A stretch of 64,000 nucleotides of DNA from Notolepis coatsorum. Its lineage: Eukaryota > Chordata > Actinopteri > Aulopiformes > Paralepididae. Below the pieces are notes generated by a model. The model did not search any database and was not told where the DNA came from. It saw nothing but the letters and a program-made list of their open reading frames with translations. Positions 11,780-21,655 of the stretch are shown one piece after another. The stretch covers positions 82,670,860-82,734,859 of the forward strand of contig OZ020589.1 of the NCBI GenBank assembly GCA_963971535.1, in the 5' to 3' direction. Each line of letters starts with the position of its first letter. Position 1 is the first letter of the stretch. The translations under genes were made by a program, and so were the position numbers.

Positions 11780-12237
11780 CTCACTACGTATCCTTCGTGG
11801 TTAAGCGGATGCTTTCTCTGCGAGGATCCAGTGTGTAAAATAGCCAGCTAATACAGAACATGGGCTGAATGTGTTATTTTGCACACCACTGTATTCAACA
11901 ATAATTAGCTGATGTTGGTGACACCCATTTATTTTAATTTGTACTTATATTTTAGTGTTTGATTCGGCCAACAACTGTGCCATGTATTTGTGTATATTTA
12001 GATGGCAAGGGCCGTGATGAAGGCCTTTCCAGTTGTTCCCGTCATCAGTTTTGGGACATCCAGACAGACTATGGCAAATGAGAGAAAAAAACTGGCTCTC
12101 CAGATACTGAAAGCATCAGGTTTGTAAGAATAGTGTTTGTCTGTGGTGTGTACGAATACTAACATAAATGCAGCTTTGGACCCAACACACAAGGCAGCAG
12201 ACAGGTATACAGTATAAAGGTAAAGTTGTAGAAGGGA

Positions 12238-12473
12238 AGGGGTGCTCCGATAGCCCAGCGGTCTAAACTGCTGTTCTTGTAATCCACTGGGCTGGGAGGT
12301 TCGTGTCCCAGCCACGCCATATCCGACCACGGCCGGAGCGTCCGCGGGGTGAGGCATTCATTAGGTCACCCTCACCCAGGGGATAGTGGGAGTCAGGTCG
12401 GATAGACTTTGTGATCTCGTTGCTCTCCAAAGACCCCTCTAGCCTGTCCGGGCGCCTGCAGCCAAGCAAACAG
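12238..12473 (+). mobile_element. tRNA-Thr-derived SINE-like sequence, array unit 2
   Basis: Copy of the unit 1 element at a 1093-bp offset; the tRNA-like head starts at 12244. Confidence 0.65.
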
Positions 12474-12489
12474 AAAGTATACTCACTAC

Positions 12490-12751
12490 TAGGGATGGGT
12501 ACCTTTCACATTTGAACCGATACCGGTACCTGTGAATCGATACCGGTACCCAATGGTACCTTTTTTCGGTACTTTAGTCTCAAGAAATTTAATTTACCTA
12601 CCTCAGTCGTAAAAAAATAAATCCAAACTTCAAATAACTACAATTTCGACAGTTTTCGGCTTGTCATTGCTCCGACTGCTTTGTTGTTGAATCAAGTCAA
12701 ATCCTAGGTAAGCATATATTTTGCGTGTGAACGTTGACATGAAAAGAAAAA

Positions 12752-12789
<38 letters not shown>

Positions 12790-12872
12790 TATCTCACTTG
12801 ATTCTATACTCGGTAGTACCGACGTGTTTCGGTTCGGTACCTCAAAAGTACCGAATTCGGTACACATCCCTA
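12490..12872. mobile_element. hAT-type MITE, array unit 2
   Basis: Copy of the unit 1 MITE with the same CTCACTAC duplication, differing in the internal A/T run. It reached this position by array amplification, not by independent insertion. Confidence 0.85.
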
Positions 12873-13330
12873 CTCACTACGTATCCTTCGTGGTTAAGCG
12901 GATGCTTTCTCTGCGAGGATCCAGTGTGTAAAATAGCCAGCTAATACAGAACATGGGCTGAATGTGTTATTTTGCACACCACTGTATTCAACAATAATTA
13001 GCTGATGTTGGTGACACCCATTTATTTTAATTTGTACTTATATTTTAGTGTTTGATTCGGCCAACAACTGTGCCATGTATTTGTGTATATTTAGATGGCA
13101 AGGGCCGTGATGAAGGCCTTTCCAGTTGTTCCCGTCATCAGTTTTGGGACATCCAGACAGACTATGGCAAATGAGAGAAAAAAACTGGCTCTCCAGATAC
13201 TGAAAGCATCAGGTTTGTAAGAATAGTGTTTGTCTGTGGTGTGTACGAATACTAACATAAATGCAGCTTTGGACCCAACACACAAGGCAGCAGACAGGTA
13301 TACAGTATAAAGGTAAAGTTGTAGAAGGGA

Positions 13331-13566
13331 AGGGGTGCTCCGATAGCCCAGCGGTCTAAACTGCTGTTCTTGTAATCCACTGGGCTGGGAGGTTCGTGTC
13401 CCAGCCACGCCATATCCGACCACGGCCGGAGCGTCCGCGGGGTGAGGCATTCATTAGGTCACCCTCACCCAGGGGATAGTGGGAGTCAGGTCGGATAGAC
13501 TTTGTGATCTCGTTGCTCTCCAAAGACCCCTCTAGCCTGTCCGGGCGCCTGCAGCCAAGCAAACAG
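13331..13566 (+). mobile_element. tRNA-Thr-derived SINE-like sequence, array unit 3
   Basis: Copy of the unit 1 element; the tRNA-like head starts at 13337. Confidence 0.65.
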
Positions 13567-13582
13567 AAAGTATACTCACTAC

Positions 13583-13966
13583 TAGGGATGGGTACCTTTC
13601 ACATTTGAACCGATACCGGTACCTGTGAATCGATACCGGTACCCAATGGTACCTTTTTTCGGTACTTTAGTCTCAAGAAATTTAATTTACCTACCTCAGT
13701 CGTAAAAAAATAAATCCAAACTTCAAATAACTACAATTTCGACAGTTTTTGGCTTGTCATTGCTCCGACTGCTTTGTTGTTGAATCAAGTCAAATCCTAG
13801 GTAAGCATATATTTTGCGTGTGAACGTTGACATGAAAAGAAAAAAGTAAAAAAAAAAAGTTTTTTTTTTTTTTTTTTTTTTGGTATCTCACTTGATTCTA
13901 TACTCGGTAGTACCGACGTGTTTCGGTTCGGTACCTCAAAAGTACCGAATTCGGTACCCATCCCTA
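13583..13966. mobile_element. hAT-type MITE, array unit 3
   Basis: Copy of the unit 1 MITE; its right end reads GGTACCCATCCCTA, nearer to a perfect inverted repeat than in units 1 and 2. Confidence 0.85.
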
Positions 13967-14424
13967 CTCACTACGTATCCTTCGTGGTTAAGCGGATGCT
14001 TTCTCTGCGAGGATCCAGTGTGTAAAATAGCCAGCTAATACAGAACATGGGCTGAATGTGTTATTTTGCACACCACTGTATTCAACAATAATTAGCTGAT
14101 GTTGGTGACACCCATTTATTTTAATTTGTACTTATATTTTAGTGTTTGATTCGGCCAACAACTGTGCCATGTATTTGTGTATATTTAGATGGCAAGGGCC
14201 GTGATGAAGGCCTTTCCAGTTGTTCCCGTCATCAGTTTTGGGACATCCAGACAGACTATGGCAAATGAGAGAAAAAAACTGGCTCTCCAGATACTGAAAG
14301 CATCAGGTTTGTAAGAATAGTGTTTGTCTGTGGTGTGTACGAATACTAACATAAATGCAGCTTTGGACCCAACACACAAGGCAGCAGACAGGTATACAGT
14401 ATAAAGGTAAAGTTGTAGAAGGGA

Positions 14425-14660
14425 AGGGGTGCTCCGATAGCCCAGCGGTCTAAACTGCTGTTCTTGTAATCCACTGGGCTGGGAGGTTCGTGTCCCAGCC
14501 ACGCCATATCCGACCACGGCCGGAGCGTCCGCGGGGTGAGGCATTCATTAGGTCACCCTCACCCAGGGGATAGTGGGAGTCAGGTCGGATAGACTTTGTG
14601 ATCTCGTTGCTCTCCAAAGACCCCTCTAGCCTGTCCGGGCGCCTGCAGCCAAGCAAACAG
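14425..14660 (+). mobile_element. tRNA-Thr-derived SINE-like sequence, array unit 4
   Basis: Copy of the unit 1 element; the tRNA-like head starts at 14431. Confidence 0.65.
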
Positions 14661-14676
14661 AAAGTATACTCACTAC

Positions 14677-14942
14677 TAGGGATGGGTACCTTTCACATTT
14701 GAACCGATACCGGTACCTGTGAATCGATACCGGTACCCAATGGTACCTTTTTTCGGTACTTTAGTCTCAAGAAATTTAATTTACCTACCTCAGTCGTAAA
14801 AAAATAAATCCAAACTTCAAATAACTACAATTTCGACAGTTTTCGGCTTGTCATTGCTCCGACTGCTTTGTTGTTGAATCAAGTCAAATCCTAGGTAAGC
14901 ATATATTTTGCGTGTGAACGTTGACATGAAAAGAAAAAAGTA

Positions 14943-14975
<33 letters not shown>

Positions 14976-15059
14976 GTATCTCACTTGATTCTATACTCGG
15001 TAGTACCGACGTGTTTCGGTTCGGTACCTCAAAAGTACCGAATTCGGTACCCATCCCTA
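14677..15059. mobile_element. hAT-type MITE, array unit 4
   Basis: Copy of the unit 1 MITE. It shares the GGTACCCATCCCTA right end with unit 3, which suggests units 3 and 4 are the closest pair. Confidence 0.85.
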
Positions 15060-15462
15060 CTCACTACGTATCCTTCGTGGTTAAGCGGATGCTTTCTCTG
15101 CGAGGATCCAGTGTGTAAAATAGCCAGCTAATACAGAACATGGGCTGAATGTGTTATTTTGCACACCACTGTATTCAACAATAATTAGCTGATGTTGGTG
15201 ACACCCATTTATTTTAATTTGTACTTATATTTTAGTGTTTGATTCGGCCAACAACTGTGCCATGTAGCCTCCTGGATCTCAGATTACCTCTCTCAAACTG
15301 TGCCCGGGCAATCTGCGATCTTTCAACAAACAGAATCACACCTGCTGTGTAGTGATTCAGAATGTATATGGTATTCCCCATCTGTAGCAGATTTGCAGTA
15401 ACGTGAAACAGGCCTTCAATTACCTATATCAGGGAATTGTGTGGGGGAAAAACATAATTTAA

Positions 15463-16367
15463 CACTTTAATCGCCGAAGATGCCGAAACTCGTCATTGAT
15501 ATCAATATTTCAAAAATCTGTGATCGAAATCATATTTCTCCTCCGGGGACCTGAGATATACTGCTGAGCTCCACTCAACTCTCTAACGGTTCAAGAGCGC
15601 CATCTGGTGGCCGATCGGCAGATCGCCCAACAGGAAGTCATGTGGATGAAGTGGTGCTCACCCATATTTCGTCCGGGCACTCGCTATCATTAGCAGGACT
15701 CCATCTTGACACAGTGAACACCGATCGGTGCAAATAACTCGACAAACAACATGATTTGGACGTATATACTATTATACAACCTGGAGATGGATCGAGTATT
15801 TATACATCCCATAATAGGAATATCTCTGCTCCACGCTCATCGCCCAATGGCGCGAGGAAGATACGGTAAGATCCAGCGTTATTTTCCAACGTGTTCTTTA
15901 CTAACTGCTCTGATGATCATATCACCCACACTAGATGAATGATATAACGTTGCCCACGGAATTATAAGCGACCCCCAGCCCATCCGGTCAACATCAGATG
16001 ATACGTAGTAACTTCTAGAACCACGTCCAGTTGAAATTTTTTATCTTGCGCCGATTGCTATCAAACTGTATTTCATCATCAATATAATGCATTTGGAGCT
16101 ATAAATCACGTTCTGGAGAAAGCTGCAGAAAACGATAAAAACATACTTATACTTTAGACCGTATTTTAGTATGAATATGTGAATGAAAAAGTATAACGTT
16201 GCTACACCCTGAACAATAGATATAGGACATTGAATGGGCCATAATAATGTCAATTTAGCAATACAATTTAAAAAGTTATAGCCCTGCAAAGAAGGGGAAC
16301 TTCTCCATAGACAAATAGAGATGGCGAGGGATGGTAAATTATGAATTTAACCATGGCGATCAAAGTG
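15463..16367. mobile_element. TTAA-flanked MITE-like element M3 (905 bp)
   Basis: Flanked by TTAA at 15459-15462 and 16368-16371. The ends are CACTTTAATCGCC and, inverted, CACTTTGATCGCC. The left arm of M2 near 8330-8345 has the uninterrupted site. No protein found. It is related along its length, in reverse orientation, to M4: both share ctttgcagggctataac and the following AT-rich body. Confidence 0.85.
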
Positions 16368-16914
16368 TTAAACATACGGCAGGACATAATAGTAGATATA
16401 ACCATATCAACTTTACAAACAGTGACTGAACGTATGACTGTTACACAGTTGAAGGACCTTGTGAACAATGGTTGAGTGTGGTGAAGGGAGGAAAGGTAGC
16501 TAATGACATTTTAGAGGGCTTTAATTTTGAAATGCCACATCAGAATGTACTGATTTTCTGGGTGACACTCTGATGTGTTCTGCTACAACTCGGAAGTGGA
16601 ATTGGGCTTGAACTATTGGTGGTTTCCTTTAAATTATAATCTGAAAGTTGAGGAAAGGTAGCTAATGATATTTTAGAGGGCGTTTGTTTTGCCACATCAG
16701 AATGTACTGAAAGTTTCTGGGTGACACTCTGAGGTGTTCTGCTATGACTCTGAAGTGGAATTGGTCTTGAACTATGGGTGGTCTCCTTTCAATTATAATC
16801 TGAAAGTTGAGGAAAGATTGCTAGTTTATGAAATTTTAGAGTGCTTTTGTTTTGAAATGCCACATCAGAATGTACTGAACGTTTCTGGGTGACACTCTGA
16901 GGTGTTCCATTACA

Positions 16915-17211
16915 GTCGTAATATGGGAACTGGTTACACGCCACGTGCACGCGCGCGCTCCCGCTCCCGCGCATACATGTTCCCTCAGTTGCGCACAGAA
17001 CAGATGATTATTATGCATAACAATGGAGATCAAGCAGCCCCCCACCTTCTCGTAGGTTCCTATTATTATGCAAAGTCTAGGTGAGAAGTGCCGGCCGCCG
17101 GCCGGGTAGATTTCTACAACGGCCGGGTACTTATCATTGCGCGCACTTCTGCCCTGAGTGACCTACTATTAACACGCCGTGTAACCGCGTGTGTGCACGA
17201 CTGCACCCCTG
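16915..17211. mobile_element. Unassigned 297-bp insertion in the M2 right arm
   Basis: Bounded by a direct ATTACA at 16909-16914 and 17212-17217; the left arm of M2 has a single copy near 7620. Near the ends are inverted motifs ggttacacg and cgtgtaacc. It is rich in CG dinucleotides, unlike its surroundings. No coding sequence. Probably a small DNA element; superfamily unknown. Confidence 0.65.
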
Positions 17212-17818
17212 ATTACAACTCTGAAGTGGAATTGGGCTTGAACTATGGGTGGTTTCCTTTAAATTATAATCTGAAAGTTGAGGAAAGATTGCTAGTTTAT
17301 GACATTTTAGAGGGCTTTTGTTTTGAAATGCCACATCAGAATGTACTGAACGTTTCTGGGTGACACTGAGGTGTTCTGCTATGACTCTGAAGTGGAATTG
17401 GTCTTGAACTATGGGTGGTTTCCTTTTAATTATAATCTGAAATTTAAGGTAAATTTATATAACATTTTCGAGGGCTTTTATGTTGAAATGCCACATCAGA
17501 ACGTCCTTTCCCTTTCTGAATGTAGCGCTTCATGTCACACTCGTCGTGTATACGATATGAAATATTGTAACTGAACATAACATCTCTTGCTAAATCGTAT
17601 GAGATACAAAGGAACTTCACTGATAACACGTGAAGGGGAAACAGGATGGCAACTGTCTGTACACAGGAAGGCATTAACACATTAACTGCCACGGTGTTTG
17701 CCCGTCTCATATCACTCTCTGCCACCACTCTAAGCCTATGGAGATGTTCACCTTCTTTGCAGGTGTAGTGGGTGCTATGTGACCCTGTTATAAGTTTTGA
17801 AGACGCTTCCGCGGCAAC

Positions 17819-18408
17819 ATGTCTACGAACGCAGTTTCACTGAAATTACCTGAGTTCTGGGAGTCGTCAGCCTCGGCATGGTTTGCGCAAACGGAGGCAC
17901 AGTTCGAGCTGCGTGAGATTACCTCGGATACCACAAGATATTATTATGTGGTGTCAGCCCTGGGAAGTTCAACAGCCAGCAGAGTGGTGAGCCTCCTCAA
18001 GAACCCTCCGGCTCGAGATAAATATCTCACAATCAAGTCTCATCTGTTAAAGACATTCGAACTTTCCGATACCGAGCGGGCCAGCCGGTTGTTTTCTTTG
18101 CAAGGGCTCGGTGATAACAAGCCATCAGAGCTCATGGATAGGATGCTGGATTTATTGGGAGAGCACAAGCCTGATTTCCTTTTCATGCAACTTTTCCTGC
18201 GTCAGCTCCGGTTCGGGCCGCTCTGGCCAACACCACTATAGACGATTGCCGCGCTCTGGCCGAGGAGGCTGATACGTTTTTTTTGGCTGGTCAACAGCAC
18301 TGTGCAGCGGCAGTTTTCCTAACCCAAGCCTTTGTTTCACCGCCGGGAGACTGGAATATCGCCGCAGCGGCAGCCCCTCGCCAGCAGCGTGACGCGGGGC
18401 TGTGTTAA
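17819..18408 (+). pseudogene. Gypsy gag, frameshifted
   Basis: ATG at 17819 opens MSTNAVSLKLPEFW and a capsid-like region (AWFAQTEAQFELREI, LLKTFELSDTERASRL). This frame closes at 18241 after a shift near 18205. The neighbouring frame continues the protein as DDCRALAEEADTFFLAGQ and stops near 18408. No CCHC knuckle is evident in what remains. The gag of such elements builds the cytoplasmic particle that reverse-transcribes the element RNA. Confidence 0.8.
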
Positions 18409-18423
18409 TATCAAAGCCAAGCA

Positions 18424-18765
18424 GTGTCGCCCGCCGTGCAGCTTCAGTGGGCCGGGAAATGCCTGGGCCGGCGCTCGTTAGTGGCCATGAGCGTTGGTCA
18501 GGCTGGCAGGCTACTGTTTGTCCAGGACACCATCTCCGGGCGGCGTTTCATGTGCAACACGGGCGCGCAGAGGAGCGTCTTGCCGGCTTCTAGAGTGGAC
18601 ATCCTGTCCGGCGGACACGGACCCCCCATGGAGGCCGCCAACAGCACCCCCATCCGCACATACGGCACCAGGTATGTCGAAATGTGTTTTAGTGGTCAAC
18701 GGTTTGGCTGGGACTTTATCACAGCTAATGTAGCCGTCCCTCTTCTAGGCGCTGATTTTTTGTGA
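18424..18765 (+). pseudogene. Gypsy protease region, catalytic Asp replaced by Asn
   Basis: The frame includes GRLLFVQDTISGRRFMC followed by NTGAQRSVLP, then VPLLGADFL. Retropepsins need DTG or DSG at this place; here the codon at 18559-18561 is AAC, so the motif reads NTG. It closes at 18765, one frame away from the RT ORF. In the living family this enzyme would cut the Gag-Pol polyprotein. Confidence 0.75.
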
Positions 18766-18778
18766 TTATGGACTGTTA

Positions 18779-20326
18779 GTGGATGTTAAAAATTGCCGCT
18801 TAATTGATGCCATTACGTTCTGCTCTTATGCTGGTGCGCTTGGGGGTGCAGACTCCATCAGACTCTCTAGCATGCTCTCCGCCGCAGATGAGTTTCAACA
18901 CCTTCTCGCCGAGTTCCCGGGCCTCACGCGGCCCACGTTCTCATCATCTACAGCCAAGCATGGAGTGGAACATCATATCGCCACGACCGGCCCTCCGGTC
19001 TATGTCCGGGCTCGGTGCCTCGACCCGGTCAAGCTCAGCATTGCCAAGGCAGAGTTCGAGAACATGGAACGCCACAGCATTGTCCGTCGCTCCGACAGCC
19101 CATGGGCCTCCCCCCTCCACATTGTCCCCAAGCCGGGAGGGGGGTGGCGCCCGTGTGGGGATTACCGCCGGCTCAACGATGCTACAACGCCGGACCGGTA
19201 CCCAGTCCCGCACATTCAGGACTTTTCTGTCCGCCTTTCAAGGAAATTAATGTTTTCCAAGGTTGACCTTGTGCGTGGGTATCATCAGGTGCCCGTCCAA
19301 CCGCTGGACGTCCCCAAAACGGCAGTCATAACTCGATTTGGACTATTTGAGTTTCTGCGCATGCCATTCGGCCTCAAAAACGCTGCACAGACGTTCCAGC
19401 GCCTTATGGACTCTGTGCTACGAGACTTGGATTTTATTTTTGTATACTTGGATGATATCCTCATAGCCAGCGCCTCTAAGGCTGAGCACATGTCCCACCT
19501 CAGGATGCTTTTTGAGCGGCTAAATGAGCATGGACTGATAATCAACCCGGCCAAATGCCAGTTTGGGCGGTCGACCATTGACTTCCTGGGGCACAGAGTC
19601 ACTAAAGAGGGAGCGGTCCCTCTTCCCATGAAGGTGGAAGCGGTGATGAATTTTCCCCGGCCGCCCACGGTTAGGTCACTGCAGGAGTTTCTCGGAATGA
19701 TCAACTTTTATCACCGCTATATTCCCCAGGCGGCTCAGATTATGCTGCCTTTGTATGAGGCCCTTAGGGGTAAAGCACCAAAACATGCTGTCGACTGGTC
19801 TGCAGAGAGAGACAAAGATTTTCTGGATGCCAAGGCTGCCCTAGCCAACGCCACCATGCTGGCACATCCTTCCTTTAAGGCCCCAATCTCCATCACCACC
19901 GACGCCTCAGATTTTGCTGTGGGCGCAGTGTTTGAACAGTGGGTAGGCAGGGCTTGCCAGCCGCTCGCTTTTTTCAGCCGCCAGTTAAGCCCCAGCGAGC
20001 GGAGTTATAGCACCTTCGATCGGGAGCTCCTCTGCCTCTACCTTGCCATCCGCCATTTTTGTTTCCTGCTGGAGGCCCACCAGTTCACGGCCTTCGTGGA
20101 TCACAAGCCGCTGACGTTCGCCATGGCCAAGGTGTCTGAGCCATGGTCCGCCCGTCAACAGCGACAGCTCTCATATGTCTCAGAGTTCACTACTGACATT
20201 CAACATGTGGCAGGTAAAGCAAACCTTGTCGCAGACTGCCTCTCCCGGGCTGTAGCGGGCGCCATCCACTTGGGGCTGGATTACACCGGTATGGCGGCGG
20301 ACCAGGCTACCGACCCTGAAGTGTGA
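18779..20326 (+). CDS. Gypsy reverse transcriptase and RNase H
   Basis: 515 codons. RT motifs include PGGGWRPCGDYRRLN, SKVDLVRGYHQVPV (motif A Asp), TRFGLFEFLRMPFGL and the catalytic box YLDDILIA near residue 223. The thumb/connection follows (FLGMINFYHRYIP). The RNase H part has TTDASDFAVGAVFEQ, YSTFDRELLCLYLAIRHF and FVDHKPLTFA, plus NLVADCLSR. The frame starts after a shift from the protease; the nominal first codon is GTG, so no true initiator is implied. It is part of a polyprotein in the live family and ends at a stop before integrase. Confidence 0.9.
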   Translation: MDVKNCRLIDAITFCSYAGALGGADSIRLSSMLSAADEFQHLLAEFPGLTRPTFSSSTAKHGVEHHIATTGPPVYVRARCLDPVKLSIAKAEFENMERHSIVRRSDSPWASPLHIVPKPGGGWRPCGDYRRLNDATTPDRYPVPHIQDFSVRLSRKLMFSKVDLVRGYHQVPVQPLDVPKTAVITRFGLFEFLRMPFGLKNAAQTFQRLMDSVLRDLDFIFVYLDDILIASASKAEHMSHLRMLFERLNEHGLIINPAKCQFGRSTIDFLGHRVTKEGAVPLPMKVEAVMNFPRPPTVRSLQEFLGMINFYHRYIPQAAQIMLPLYEALRGKAPKHAVDWSAERDKDFLDAKAALANATMLAHPSFKAPISITTDASDFAVGAVFEQWVGRACQPLAFFSRQLSPSERSYSTFDRELLCLYLAIRHFCFLLEAHQFTAFVDHKPLTFAMAKVSEPWSARQQRQLSYVSEFTTDIQHVAGKANLVADCLSRAVAGAIHLGLDYTGMAADQATDPEV

Positions 20327-20391
20327 GATTTCAGGTCAGCCACCTCAAGCCTGCGGTTTGAGGTGGCACCACACTCCTGTGTGATGTCTCT

Positions 20392-21621
20392 ATGGGACAG
20401 CCCCGCCCCATCGTTCCCACAGGATGGAGGCGGCGTGTTTATGATGCTGTTCACGGCCTCTCCCACCCGGGAAAGAAACCTACGCAGAGGCTAGTGTCCG
20501 GCAAGTTTGTCTGGCCTGGGCTTAGAAAAGATGTGAGAGACTGGGCTGACTCCTGTTTGGAGTGCCAGCGCGCTAAAGTGTACCGTCACACCAAGGCCCC
20601 CCTGCAGCACTTCCCTGTACCTGAAAGGAGGTTCGACCACGTGAACGTTGACCTAGTGGGCCCCCTGCCCCCCTCACACGGCTTCAGTTACTTCTTTACT
20701 ATGGTAGACAGGACTACCCGTTGGCCAGAGGCAGTTCCACTGTCAGGCACGACGTCCGCCGAGGTGACCAGGGCCTTTATTGGAACCTGGGTCGCCCGGT
20801 TTGGCACTCCAGCCGACCTCTCTTCAGACCGGGGCCCACAGTTCACGTCCGAGCTCTGGAACACGGTCGCCAAGAGCCTGGGCGTGAAGCTACACCGGAC
20901 TATGTCATACCACCCGCAGGCCAATGGGTTATGCGAGCGCTTTCACCGCTCAATGAAAGCAGCACTTCGGGCCAGCCTTACTGACAGCGGCTGGGTCGAC
21001 CGGCTCCCGTGGGTCATGCTTGGTCTTAGGACGGCCCCCAAGGAGGACCTTCAGACCTCCTCGGCCGAGTTGGTTTACGGTCAGCCTCTGCGGGTGCCAG
21101 GGGATTTCATCCTTAACATTACTGCCCCCTGGTGTGCATCCCAGCAGCGGACAGCACTTCTGGAGAAGGCTAAGGTATTCACACCGGTCCCCACCTCACA
21201 GCACGGCCTCCACCGGTCGCACGTCCCTACAAGTCTGCAGTCAGCGGAATATGTTTTCATCCGTCACGATGCCCACCGGGACCCCTTGAAACCTCCATAC
21301 GACGGTCCGTTCCGTGTCCAGGAGGCTGGAGACAAGTACTTTGTTGTGGACATGGGCGGGAAGCTGGAACACATTTCCATAGACCGCCTTAAACCGGCTC
21401 ATGTGGACTTGGGCAAACCTGTTGGACTGGCCCAGCCCCCACGGCGGGGACGACCCCCTACCTTGCCCCGTCTTCAGAGTAAGGCCCACGAGACCCCCTC
21501 GCCACCTATCCTGTGCCCGAGTGGCCGTAGGGCCCTTAAGGTTTTCCCTACAGCGGCGCCGGCCGCTACAGGGGTCAGGCGGAGCCGTTATGGCAGAGTT
21601 CTCCGCCCTCCTGTTCATTGA
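20392..21621 (+). CDS. Gypsy integrase
   Basis: 409 codons. An HHCC-like zinc region is present (HGLSHPGKKPTQ, then CLECQRAK). The catalytic core has VNVDLVGPL (first Asp), SSDRGPQFTS (second Asp) and PQANGLCERFHR (Glu). The C-terminal part DAHRDPLKPPYDGPFRV is the usual SH3-like tail (YDGPF). It would join cDNA to chromosomal DNA. It lies 65 bp after the RT stop in another frame, so a frameshift separates them; the catalytic residues look intact. Confidence 0.9.
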   Translation: MGQPRPIVPTGWRRRVYDAVHGLSHPGKKPTQRLVSGKFVWPGLRKDVRDWADSCLECQRAKVYRHTKAPLQHFPVPERRFDHVNVDLVGPLPPSHGFSYFFTMVDRTTRWPEAVPLSGTTSAEVTRAFIGTWVARFGTPADLSSDRGPQFTSELWNTVAKSLGVKLHRTMSYHPQANGLCERFHRSMKAALRASLTDSGWVDRLPWVMLGLRTAPKEDLQTSSAELVYGQPLRVPGDFILNITAPWCASQQRTALLEKAKVFTPVPTSQHGLHRSHVPTSLQSAEYVFIRHDAHRDPLKPPYDGPFRVQEAGDKYFVVDMGGKLEHISIDRLKPAHVDLGKPVGLAQPPRRGRPPTLPRLQSKAHETPSPPILCPSGRRALKVFPTAAPAATGVRRSRYGRVLRPPVH

Positions 21622-21655
21622 CTTCTTTTGTTATGATGAATTCTGGGGGGACGTA

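Larger units (their letters stand above)
8932..15267 (+). pseudogene. Ulp1/C48-type cysteine protease gene fragment with four-fold exon amplification
   Basis: C48 proteases (Ulp1/SENP fold) cleave ubiquitin-like modifiers, and relatives also occur in DNA transposons. Exon A, 8932-9000, encodes NYRAIVSFVNVDKNHWKLL with the catalytic-type His in NHW. Exon B, 9100-9187, encodes YINVVNHTVFLVDPAKSS with the Asp in LVDPA. Exon C, 10525-10651, ends PTQRDSDSCGVIVIM with the oxyanion Gln and nucleophile Cys. Exon D (start 10909, repeated at 12002, 13095 and 14189; 118 nt) encodes MARAVMKAFPVVPVISFG. Exon E (11956 onward, last copy 15236-15267) encodes VFDSANNCAM and a stop. Acceptors and GT donors flank each. 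It is broken: TGA at 10568-10570 replaces an expected Trp codon, exons B and C do not join in frame, and the N-terminal part is absent. Confidence 0.75.
10896..15267 (+). repeat. Four-copy tandem array, unit 1093-1094 bp
   Basis: Units start near 10896, 11989, 13082 and 14176, judged from the tttgtgtatatttag preceding exon D. By eye the units differ almost only in the length of poly-A/poly-T runs and a few single bases (for example tttcgg versus tttttgg near 13745). Each unit holds exon D, a tRNA-Thr-like SINE, a hAT MITE and exon E. The junction joins ccatgta to tttgtgta, giving short microhomology. Amplification post-dates both insertions. Confidence 0.95.
7324..17673 (+). mobile_element. 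10.35-kb TTAA-flanked element M2 with long inverted repeats and a C48 protease pseudogene
   Basis: Flanked by TTAA at 7320-7323 and 17674-17677. The ends are inverted copies: TGCCTTCATGTGTACAGACAG on the left and CTGTCTGTACACAGGAAGGCA on the right. Long inverted repeats follow (left to about 8508, right from about 15280). The interior carries exons of an Ulp1/C48-like protease, an L2 insertion and a four-copy tandem array. Removing M2 and its neighbour M4 restores the TTAA centre of M0. No transposase was found, so M2 is probably mobilised in trans, or the protease belongs to a larger autonomous relative. Superfamily (Kolobok versus piggyBac) is inference from the TTAA target only. Confidence 0.8.
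15280..17673 (-). repeat. Right terminal inverted repeat of M2, with two insertions
   Basis: Inverted copy of 7324-8508. It starts only about a dozen bases after the stop of the last exon E. It is lengthened by M3 (15463-16367) and by an unassigned insertion (16915-17211); both are absent from the left arm, which supplies the empty sites. The 160-bp subterminal units are present in reverse orientation. Confidence 0.8.

Noticed and set aside
11151-14505. Four possible tRNA-Thr genes
   Set aside because: The acceptor stem does not pair and the 3' half is diverged; a tRNA-derived SINE explains them better.
10905-14656. Minus-strand ORFs of 119 and 68 codons repeated in each array unit
   Set aside because: They repeat only because the DNA unit repeats, and they run antisense across the protease exon, the SINE and intron sequence.
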